From: Planococcus citri
Lineage: Eukaryota; Arthropoda; Insecta; Hemiptera; Pseudococcidae
NCBI RefSeq assembly: GCF_950023065.1
Contig: NC_088680.1
Span: forward strand, 40,474,559-40,538,558
Reading direction: 5' to 3'
DNA length: 64,000 nt
Positions 15,916 to 26,166 of this stretch are shown here, one piece after another. The notes below the pieces were generated by a model. The model ran no database searches. It was not told where the DNA came from and saw only the letters and a list, made by a program, of their open reading frames with translations. A program made the position numbers and the translations under genes. Within the stretch, counting starts at the first letter, position 1, and each line of letters opens with the position of its first letter.

Positions 15916-16301
15916 CAGCTGTTTTGGGAAAACTAAGAGTAATTTCAACTCTACAGATTGGACAATTTTTTATGTTTTGATTGCATTTTTTGCACACATA
16001 AAAATGACCACACGGTTCGTATATGAAAAATTTTTCATCATCCATACAGATACAACAAGTTGTTGTGTCCTTATCTTCAAAAATTTGGTCAGGTAGTTCA
16101 AGTAAGGCGGATATTTTGCTTTTTTTTTGTAATTGAATAATAGCCTCCTCGAAAATGAATGTATTGAGGATCAACATCATACAGAGCATTTTCCACCCGT
16201 ATACCACGGGGAAAAGCACAAAACAAATTACAGTTGTAATTTTCATCATTGATTACAACCCTCAGCTTGTTTTTTACTTTGATGCATTTCAGTAGAACCA
16301 T
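15905..16301 (-). pseudogene. RING-finger gene split by a frameshift
   Basis: Opposite strand to the rest of the element and convergent with the 15394 gene. The ATG at 16301 opens a 67-residue frame (16098-16301) with FCAFPRGIRVEN. The downstream frame (ending at 15905) carries a C3HC4-type RING: CCICMDD, PCGHFYVCKKC, CPICR. They overlap around a T9 run near 16120 (A9 on the coding strand), where a one-base change or slippage would join them. The N-terminal pattern with a terminal RING resembles small viral or IAP-like E3 ubiquitin ligases of insect viruses. Whether it is broken, slips, or reflects a sequence error cannot be told here. Confidence 0.7.
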
Positions 16302-16328
16302 GGTGAATTAACATACACAAGTGTGTTT

Positions 16329-16920
16329 CAGTAGAACCATAATATATTTATTCATTTTTTTCACATACAACAATAAATAAAATAGTACATACTTAATTAT
16401 ATAATAACACCTCCCCCAGGTGTTAAATCCACCACGTAAGTAAGAGATATACATCATCCACTAGGGACTCTGTGACTCATCCCACTACGACCGCAAAAAA
16501 AAGAAGGGATGAGTCACTGGTGGAGTGGGGGGGGGGTAAAGGGTTAGTGAAATTAACAAATAAGAAGTCAATCAATTTGACTGCAAAAATAATCATAATT
16601 TAATTTTATGGGGTGTCAGTAGAACCATAATATATTTATTCATTTTTTTCACATACAACAATAAATAAAATAGTACATACTTAATTATATAATAACACCT
16701 CCCCAGGTGTTAAATCCACCACGTAAGTAAGAGATATACATCCAACAGGGACTCTGTGACTCATCCCACTACGACCGCAAAAAAAAAAGAAGGGATGAGT
16801 CACTGGTGGAGTGGGGGGAAAGGGTTAGTGATATAAATTAACAAATAACATCTGGCCTAGTAACCAATTTTTTTATAAATTAAAAGTCAATCAATTTGAC
16901 TGAAAAATAATCATAATTTA
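16329..16920. repeat. 288-bp tandem duplication with AP-1-like palindromes
   Basis: Two near-identical units, offset 288 bp (for example CAGTAGAACCAT ending at 16340 and 16628). Each unit begins with a copy of the first codons of the RING gene (minus strand) and contains a hairpin: GTGACTCATCCC at 16472-16483 with GGGATGAGTCAC at 16506-16517, and again at 16756-16767 with 16793-16804. TGACTCA is the AP-1 consensus. The units differ in the length of a G run and in small indels. Confidence 0.88.
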
Positions 16921-17058
16921 ATTTTATAGAAGAATGCAACAACTCAAAGATTATTTATCAAAGCACTGATACAAATTCTTTGAAATATTTGGTAATATAT
17001 CAGTGATAACATTTTTCATCTTTTCTCCATCGTTTACTTTTAAAGTCTTGGTGAAGAT

Positions 17059-17625
17059 TTATAAATCTTCATCTACCACAAAATTACGAACTTCTATATG
17101 AGAAGGCTTGAAATTTTTTCGAATTAAATTACTCGTTCGTTGGAATCCAAATTTTCGAGTCGTCGATCGTACCATCTCTTCGTTGTCTTCAATCAGATCA
17201 CCTACCCCCACACCCTTCCTGAAGTATCTGTCCCTCCACTGGCGTTTACGTCGATACACCGCTCTCACAGCATCGTTGTAATCACTTCCTGGCTTAGCCT
17301 TGAAAACAAATCGCCCAAATCCGAAAACGTATTTGACCTTCAGGATTCTGCCATTTTTGTCAACTGCATCGTTGTTTTGGAGCCGTGGTATTGGCATTTC
17401 TTCCTGATTGATTAACTGAGCCGTTACATTTCCTACGTGTTGTTCAAAAGTCTGTTGTGTTTTCGCGCACGTATCCGCAACTGATTTTTCCCATTCATTG
17501 GGCACTTTCACCAAGAAATTATCAATTTTTACTTTAAAATTAGGGAAGTCACATTCAACATCAGATAAATTATCGTCTACTATTTCACATCTTTCGCATA
17601 CACCATACGATCGGTAGCTCTTCAT
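17059..17625 (-). CDS. Orphan protein, 188 aa, of uncertain (viral or host) origin
   Basis: I do not recognise it. Counting from the ATG at 17625, the N terminus has CERCEIVDD, then an acidic, hydrophobic mid-part, and a strongly basic stretch AVYRRKRQWRDRYFRKG followed by RTTRKFGF-like sequence, suggesting nucleic-acid binding or a nuclear signal. In-frame ATGs upstream reach 17724 but the added residues are low complexity. The sequence is less AT-rich and uses C and G third positions more than the viral genes, and there is no TATAAATA box at viral spacing, so it may not belong to the element. The intact 566-base frame argues for a real gene. Confidence 0.6.
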   Translation of the reverse strand: MKSYRSYGVCERCEIVDDNLSDVECDFPNFKVKIDNFLVKVPNEWEKSVADTCAKTQQTFEQHVGNVTAQLINQEEMPIPRLQNNDAVDKNGRILKVKYVFGFGRFVFKAKPGSDYNDAVRAVYRRKRQWRDRYFRKGVGVGDLIEDNEEMVRSTTRKFGFQRTSNLIRKNFKPSHIEVRNFVVDEDL

Positions 17626-17639
17626 TTTTTGTATTTTAA

Positions 17640-17790
17640 ATGATCTCGATTGAAAAATAAAGAAGTCTTTATAATGGTCTTTACACTGTTTGAAAAAATA
17701 ATAGAAAAAAGAAGTATGTAACACAACGCGATTGAAAAATATAGAAGTCTTTATAATGTTTTTTTTTAGTCTGACTTTACACTACTTCAA
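17640..17790. repeat. Short direct repeat upstream of the orphan gene
   Basis: CGATTGAAAAATA(A/T)AGAAG followed by TCTTTATAATG occurs near 17647 and again near 17730, each followed by a T-rich stretch and CTTTACACT. This is about an 83-bp duplication in the 5' flank of the minus-strand gene. Confidence 0.65.
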
Positions 17791-18284
17791 CACCTAACAA
17801 ATGCATAAACGAGAGTAGTTGTTGAGTACTGAAGAATGCACAGTGCATTTCGAGTTTATATACTCGTACAAGAGATGTCATCTTGTACAAATATGGAAAT
17901 GGCTATTTTCTTAGCATCAAGAAAATTATGCATTCTATGCTCAAATTTCTTGGTGTGCAAAAAAAATTATTAATTGTTCTCTTCTTAAACTTAACTGCAC
18001 CATGTAAAAAATATATTTTTATAAACTGCAGATTTGAAAAAATAATATCTTTTCCCTTTGAAGCTGCATACTCCCGAGACATAATAAATTAATTCCAAAA
18101 TCTACTAAACAAGTACCGAGGTACTTGAACCACATAGTAGTAATTTTAATTGTCAAGCTTCATTGAAAAATAAATCACACACATGATTGCTAAAATTATC
18201 CGACATTGTTTGTGCCAAATTGCACTCGCAGCCCAACGGGAGAGTTTTTGCATCAGTCAGTAACTTTCAGACCAACTCGCGAGT

Positions 18285-18470
18285 GTTACGACGATGTAAA
18301 TGTTCCGATGATCGCGTTTTTTAAAAAATATGCCGAAATCGAAAAATATTAATTTATTTGATAGGTATTGAATATGTAAATTCACGAATTATACCAACTC
18401 GACGACGATGTAATTGTTCTGATGATCGCGTTTTTTAAAAATATGTCGAAATCAATATTGAATATGTGTG
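18285..18470. repeat. Tandem duplication of about 120 bp
   Basis: CGACGATGTAA(A)TTGTTC-like sequence with GATGATCGCGTTTTTTAAAAA and ATATG(C/T)CGAAATC appears from about 18290 and again from about 18400. No ORF. The stretch 17791-18284 shows nothing else I can name. Confidence 0.7.
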
Positions 18471-18680
18471 TGTGTTTTCCCTGCAGATACGATTCGGATA
18501 ATACGATAATTAGGGGAAAAACTCAAGACTGGGTGGAGAAGGTATGCTGAATATTAATCAAGAAAGATCATATTCTTTCTTCTTCTTTTTTTTGCCAAAA
18601 AATGGTACACTGTGAATTTTTGAAAAAAACTTCATTTTTACTGAAAAAAATGCATCACGCATTCTCGGAGCTGCTGGGGT

Positions 18681-18735
18681 ACACTCGAGTTATTTTAATT
18701 TCGCCGAAAAATTAAAATACTTCGAGTGTACCATA
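18681..18735. repeat. Near-perfect hairpin, about 22-bp arms
   Basis: GGTACACTCGAGTTATTTTAATTT pairs with AAATTAAAATACTTCGAGTGTACC around a short CGCCG-containing loop. Likely a miniature foldback or a folded transcript; nothing else identifies it. From 18736 to about 19890 I see only AT-rich sequence with dispersed TAGGTA repeats. Confidence 0.75.
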
Positions 18736-19899
18736 GGCGCCCCATTACTACTTATAAATATGTATCATTTATAAAAAGATAAAAAATATGTCGATTTTAG
18801 TTAATGAAGTATTTTTTATAATTTAGCAAGAGTATAAAATTTCAATTATACGAAAAGTATTTCGCAGCATTAAAATTTGATACCTGCTAAATGATAGAAA
18901 ATTTGAATGAAATATTCATTCAATAAACAGTAATCCTTGAATGATTTTGTTTCCGAAATGAATTATTTCATGTTGAATCTACGGCTCAGATACTTACCTA
19001 CCTAATCATGATGAAAAAATTATGTCACTCTATAGTAGGTACATAGGTATACTTACACAATAATTTTACTATAATATAGTAAAACCCTCCACCCACCTAC
19101 CTAATCATTAAAACACACCTACAAAATACCTACATAAAGTAATTTTTTTGAAAATAAATACATACCTGTTGCCTACCTATCTACATAATTTAAAAAACAG
19201 ACTCATGATAGATAAATTTGATAAAATATCAAGGGGCTTAGTTGAAAACTTTAAAAATGATTCGAGTTTGAATTTACACAAGATAAAAAAAAATTTTAGG
19301 TGCAGAGGATTTAGTCAAAAGATTTGGCTCGAGTGTTTACGTTATTGTAGTAAAATTTAATTTATAATTTATCTTCAATTACACATTTCAATCAAATGCT
19401 CAATATGTTTGTTCAGCTGAAAATGAGTCAATTTTTGGCACATGTCATGAAATTTTTTCAAACAATATCTTCAGTGGTTTGTAAATATTTTTAGTGTGCG
19501 TAGCACACTATTGGTTTCGCTTTGAGAAATGAAATTTCATTATACATGAATGTTCTCTTAAACTATCCAACCGTTTTTTGTACCTATTGGACACCATTTG
19601 AGAATCATTAAGGCGGAGGGAATAGATTATTTTTCATTCAATTCGGATGGGTAATTGCTGAGTAATTGCAATTTTAGTTCATTATTTTAATGCATTAAAT
19701 CCTAAAAAAGGGAAAAAGGGACTTGTAGAACACCTGCCGCTCATTGTACCCTGCTATACCCCCAGTCTATTCCATCTCCGCTTTTCAAATCAGCTGCCTC
19801 ATTGTACCCTGTTACACCCCTCATCTGTTAGCTGTATATTCTAAGTGGGAGTGGTTTGGTGGGGCGTTTACCCAACAAATATATTCTTTTAATGCCCTA

Positions 19900-20110
19900 A
19901 CCCACCATGTGAACTCGTAGTCGAATGGTTAGGGCATGTAGGTAGGAATAGGAATTGTAGGGTCCCAGGTTCGAATCCCCATCAGGTAGGTAGGTATAGG
20001 TGACGAATTTTTCGTTGGAAATATTGGATAGGTAAATGCTGTGGAGTGAGTACATGATGCTGGTGCAAAAAAAAACGAATTTTGAACCCTGTAGCCCCCT
20101 CATTTTGATT
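19900..20110 (+). mobile_element. tRNA-derived SINE
   Basis: An A-box-like TAGTCGAATGG (19918-19928) and a perfect B-box GGTTCGAATCC (19968-19978) are 50 bases apart, as in a tRNA-type RNA polymerase III promoter. The surrounding sequence does not fold into a complete tRNA, and a unrelated body follows (to about 20110). Boundaries are approximate. Confidence 0.6.
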
Positions 20111-20803
20111 TATAAAAACAAAGTTATGAAATATGATATCATTTTGCTAAATGAATTTTCATTTCATTTATTCAATACTTTTTACTATACCTATAGCGCC
20201 ATAAGTACAGTAAAAATTACCTTAATATGAGTAATTTTTACTTTTTATGATATAAAAATTACTTTAAAATGAGTAATTTTTACACAACTTGGTTTATGTA
20301 ATTTTTATTATCATATATCATGCTTTAGTAAAAATTATTAAAACAAAATGATTTTTACTAATGTTAATAGCAAAATTTATTAAAATGATGATTTTTTACT
20401 ATAAGATTACAGTAAAAATTATTATTATAACTGAACAGTTAGAAATTACTGATTTTCAAAACAAATTTTATCATACTTATAGTATGTATTTTTGAATGGG
20501 ATCCGGTTATTGTGCTAAATATATAGTCAACATTTTTTGTAAAAATTACCCATATTTTTGTCGTGTAATTTAGAGGCAATGCGAATTCTTGACATATTTT
20601 ATATGATTTAATAATTTTAGAATCAAAGGCAAATTCTGAAAATTGGTTTGAAATGTTATAAATTTGAAGACAATGGAAATTCTAAAAAAAAAATGAAAAT
20701 TTGTCATTTAGAGACACTGAGAATTCCAAAAATTGATTAAAAGTTCTATAAGTTGTAGATAATGTGAACTTGAAAATGATATGAATTATTGTATGTAATA
20801 TAT

Positions 20804-21118
20804 ACCCGATTGGCACATTTCTGGTGATATCTGACTAATCATTTCTGCAGTCAGAAATTGCCGTTTTGACAGTCAGATTCGCAGTCTGACTACAATCAAC
20901 CAATCAGAAACAAGTATTTTTTTGAAATTCCAAGATGGCGGTGACTCGTCAGAAGACTGAGTGGAGATCTGAGCGTGGATCTGACTAGTCAGATCCACAC
21001 TCAGAACCACAGTCAGATATTGCCGTTTTGGCAGTCAGAAAATACATTCTGACTGATATGTGGTCAGATCCCTATTCAGATGCACTGTCTAAAAAATGCC
21101 GTTTTGCCAACCGGGTAT
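20804..21118. mobile_element. MITE-like element with inverted ends
   Basis: The left end ACCCGATTGGCA and the right end TGCCAACCGGGT are inverted matches. The interior repeats short (A)GTCAGA(T/A) and GCCGTTTTG units in both orientations. No ORF. The size of about 315 bp fits a non-autonomous DNA transposon. From 20111 to 20803 the sequence is AT-rich with repeated AAAATTA(C/T) motifs and no gene. Confidence 0.6.
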
Positions 21119-24100
21119 GAAGATAATGAGAATTCTGAAAAATTAGAGCTATGCACTACTTAGATATGTAATAGCGGTTATAGCTGTAGAAACGGCAGCT
21201 AGCTACGCACACTTTGCAGCTAAGCTTTGCTTAGCTGTCTAGTTTAATTTTCTTACTGATAACAAAATACCTACCTATACCTAGGTATGTTGAATGTTGA
21301 GATAGATAATGTGAATAATTGACTGATCTGTGATAAAGCTCTCAAAATTCTAAAGAGATGAAACTTCAAAATTTCAAAAATGGTACCTAGGTATAAGCAA
21401 TTTAATGCTTTAACGTATCTACCTAAGGTACCTACATATACAATCATAATTTACGATGTGGATATAAATGCATATTTTGTGTCGGGTACCTGTGTGTTCG
21501 TAGGTGTCGAGCATAGGTATAGGTAAGTATGTACATAGCCTTTAATTGACTCGACTAAATATCGTAAAATTTGATTACCTACCAGGCAGCTAGTCAGTTA
21601 TTTAAATGGCCTAGTTCGGAGGTAATTTTTCCTATGGTTTATAAATATGTACTTATCAATAGATTAAATAAGTATAGGTAGAAACTATTCGACTAAAATA
21701 CCCAAACGATGAAGTATTTTCGAGAAAGTCGTTTTCTGCCACGAGAATAAACACAAACACGCAATGAAAGAAAAAGAAAAACTGATTATTTTCGAAACTT
21801 GAACGGTTTTGTGAGAGAATCCACTCTATTTGGACTTGAAGATTTAGTATCAAGACTGACTATTGGGTGAGTGGGTGAGTGTAATAGAGAAAAAAGTACA
21901 TATGTACATAGAATAATCTGAATAATTGAGCTCTGACGTGTAGGTAAGGTACCTAACTATAATGTATAATCAAAATGTTTGAATATTTATTGTGAGGGTT
22001 TCTAGTACCCGCATTCTTGCAAAATGTGTTAACAGATAGGTAGGTACTCGAATTTTGAAATTATTATTTTTCACCAAAATAGCTTCATTTGGAATCGATT
22101 TGCGACAAGACAAGGTTGAAGTGGTTACCGCCCATGATTACGATAATCATGTCAAGTGATGAGAGGATGGAAAATACCGGCCAACTTTGCCATTTTGACT
22201 TCTTGATTTTAATTAATTTTAATTCTTGATAGATAACAAATTACTAAAAACTCGAACTTGAGAAATACCTACACATTTCTGGTGGTAATAGTGCGATGAA
22301 AATTGAAAGGCTTGTATAAGGCCTATTCACGTACATTTTCTCAAAAAGTTGATACCTACGTTAATCGGGTAGAGCCAGAGGGGTAGATATTCTACATTCA
22401 CGCCTCATTTCGAGCAAATGAAAAAAAAAAAAACATCCAAACGATGAAATTGGCCTTAAGAAAGCTCAAGATCAAATAATACCAACTCGTATGTTGTGTA
22501 CCTACTTCAATGACGTATTTGCATGGTTTTATTGAGTTGATGCAATGCAAGGGAAAGAGCAATGTCCTGTGGGTAATTTATTTACTCACTTATCCTTCGC
22601 ATTTGACGTGAGGTGATTCAATCAAATTATTTGTGATGTTTTGATTCAATAAGTATTTTAGACGGAATCTTAGCAGCGATACGATACTGATTTTTCAATG
22701 TACATAGGTACTTTTTAAAAATTTTAAATTTGCTACTTTTCATTTGAAATGGTAAGTTCAATAAAATTCAAATTTCACCATTTCCTGTTGATATTGGAGC
22801 CACCAGAGGGATTTAGTTTTTCTCCATATATATTTGAAATCCTGCCAGATAAGCGGAAAAATGTGCATATATGGACAACTGTAAATTTGGTTTCCATTCA
22901 CCCTCGAGGTGTTGAATCCAAAAATTCGGTATCCCAAAAAATTCAACGAGGCCCCTCAAATGTTATTTTTTTATCAAATTTAATTAATCAAGTATTAAGT
23001 TTCAAAAAACATTAGAAACTGTTGAATTTACTTTTCACGTCCATAACAGTGTTTCAAATATTCATGAAAAATTGAAATCCTGCCCGAAGCTCATGAATAG
23101 CTCGATATATGATGAAAATGAAGTCCGCCACCCCTCCATTTCACAATTTATGGGATTGGCAAGACAATTCGATCATCTTAAAGTTAAATATTTTGTAGCT
23201 GGAATCAGCTGAAATGGAAGGTTTTCAGATTGAGAACCCTGGAAAGTAAGTGGAAATTAAAATTTTCACTTCTCATACTTCAGGAGAAAATCAAAAGTTT
23301 TCAGGGCGCTCCGAAATGGCTGTAAATGGAGAAATTTAGGATCAGTGGCATCTCATCAGAAGAGAATAATTTTTTCGCAATTTTAGAGGACGCCCTTAAA
23401 TACAGCCAGTTGACTTTGCTGTTTTCAACTTTTCAGTCTTTTTAAAATAATTACATACCTAATTATGTAGGTCTACTCTCAAAGAAATTTTGAATTCTAC
23501 GTCTCTGATTTGAAAAATTCTTCGATATACGGAAGAGAACATGTCAAACAATTTTGAATCAAAAATTTCAGCTGAAATATACCTACAACTTCATGTTTTG
23601 ATTTTTAGAAAATTTTAAAAAATGTCAAAATGGAAATGGCCCAAAAAATTGATAAAAAATACAAATTTTGAAATTAAATCATAATTGAATCGAAAACCTA
23701 GCATTTCATTTATTCTGGCTGTTATGAACCTCCTCAATCCATTTTTTGGAAATTCCAGACGTTCTGGAGCCTCCAGTCAAAAACCAGCCTACTCCAAGAA
23801 TTTCAAATTATCATTAAGCAACCAAAATTTTGAGCTCAATCAAAAAATGCACGCTTCCAGCAAGTTCTAGGCAAATTTAGTCAAAATATTATACTCCAGA
23901 TGTCCAATTCAGATCTTGCTGGAACAGTGAACTTTTTGTTGTCATCTCGAAGGTATGCTGAAGTCAAATTTTCAGCTGTCCAGCTCGATTTCAAATATGT
24001 ACATGTAGCCTATTATGAAAAATCAAATAATTTTTCTGGAGGCTCCATAACAACTGGAATCAAATTTCCACCATTTCCCCCCAAAATTACTTCATTCAAG

Positions 24101-26166
24101 AAATATTATATTGGTTCTCTCAAAAAATAATTTCCAATTCAGGTGAATCATGAATGCGTAAATGAAATTGAAATTCCAAAAATTCACCAAAAATCGAAAA
24201 CTTAGTATAAGCAGCTAAAATTTTTTGTTATTGAAATTTTGATAGATAAGTAAGTATTACCTACATGATTTTTCCGAGAATCTAAATTTTGTTGAAACTG
24301 GACTCACTCATTTCCAAAATTAGCCAAATTGCATTCATCGCATTATTTGAAATGAAAAGGTCATTGAACTCATTTAATAATACATACCAAGATCACAACA
24401 GGAAAATAAATTTCTTTTCACTTCTCATCTCCTAATAAATGAGTAATATGACATATGACTATATGAAAAAAAATTCTCCTTTTCATTATTACCATAAATA
24501 TAGGTACTAGGTAGGTAAAATAAAACCTATTCTATGCAACAGGGAGGGCTGAAAATTCGCAACAACCCACCCATAACGAAAACGCAGGTAGTTGCGTTAC
24601 CTAATATTTCTGTCTTCCCTGTATATCAAAACCGATTGGAGGAGGAGGATGGGGAAGGGTGTGGAAAACTATATGAATGAATATTTAACCTCAGGATACA
24701 TACTGGTTCAAGATTTATAGGCGCAAATACTTAGAAAAATAATGTTGGTTCATTTGCGACAAATAACATTTGGAGTTACACTGTCTGTAACCCCTTCTAT
24801 ATGATTCAGTCGTTGGCCATCATCGACTTATAAAAATTTGAATGAACACGTGCGTTAGCAACTGGCAGATGTATCTACATATTTATGTACAAGTTGTTGC
24901 AATTGACCGAATCTTGAATTAAGACCTTGATATTGTAATATATGTATCCAAATCTGTAAGATATTATTTTCGTTTAAAATGCTACATGTTCTTCTGACCC
25001 TAGATGATGAAGTTGTTTACCATATCATGGCGATCAAATAATATAGACATATCTAGTTATTTGTACAGTATAGTACAATTTTGAGAATTTCAAGAATTTC
25101 AATCAAATATTGTTATAAATATACCTACACGTGCTTGGTCCATAATTAGTTCAAAAGCAAGCAGAACTAAAATCATTTAAAAAAAAAAAAAAAAAAAAAA
25201 CTATAACTTGTTTGTACCTATAGGTAATTTAACTGAGTACCTAATTCGAAGAATACCTACTTAAGGTACGCATATCTTGCTATTTTTACATGATCTAAAT
25301 TAAGATCAAAACTGAAGTACTTTGTTTACGCACCATACTCGTAGATATAAATTTCACAGGCATACTCGCTTTTACGTTTTTTTGATCGTCGCACATACAT
25401 GTCGTAATCGTAGGTACTATTTTAAATCGTGTTTATCGCACCGATTACAAAATTGACGAGTGTCGATTGATCGAGAACGTGTCATCCGTGTTCCACAGCT
25501 CATTTCCAAGAACAATCGAATTCTTACGAGTATTTTCAGCAATGGTGCAACTTCCTTCATCGATTAATCACCATGTTAAAAAAAAAATTCATACAAAGAT
25601 GGTTTCTCGAAACAACGTTATATATTTTACGGTAGTAGGTATGTTATAGTGAGTGTTTTTTTCAACGCAAACACATGCGAGATTAATATACACGTTAATG
25701 AGAAACTATACGATAGGCGACGAGAATAGCTCGATTATTTAGAGATACATAGATTGAAAATGATGGCAAAATTCGTATATATAATAAATCACGTCGACGA
25801 TCAACACGCGTCACGCGAATATACATTTTTAAAAAATCAAAGGTTGGTATGATTATGTGGACTAAAAAAGGTGTACCTGCAAGTACAACAATATTATTGT
25901 ATACATTTCTTTTTTAGGAATTCTCAAAATCTCTCATCGATCGAACTTTTCCACTGTTGATCGATACTCTACAATGATGTTAGGTAGGTAGGTGTAGGTA
26001 TATGACGGCGACATTTCGCTCAAATGTCATATTGGATGCTTCACAAGCCACCACGAAGCCGAGATCTTCGACGAATCTGTCTCATCCTCGAACCTCCGAG
26101 CATAAGTAAATCGAATAGAAAATAAACCATCACCCTATTCCATTAGGGTCATAAGATCAAATCCGC
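21119..26166. other. Gene-free host DNA
   Basis: About 5 kb of AT-rich sequence with scattered TAGGTA/TACCTA repeats, short low-complexity ORFs, and an A22 run near 25179-25200. I see no exon with convincing splice signals, no RNA gene and no intact mobile element. The part near 22.8-24.1 kb has the look of old repeats (recurring AAATTTTCA and CTGGAG phrases). Confidence 0.5.

Noticed and set aside
19911..19985. tRNA gene
   Set aside because: A and B boxes are good, but no cloverleaf or acceptor stem can be formed; a SINE fits better.
22749..23015. 88-codon plus-strand ORF
   Set aside because: Low-complexity, Phe/Ile-rich, no family, no splice signals and an equally long ORF opposite; chance frame in AT-rich repeats.
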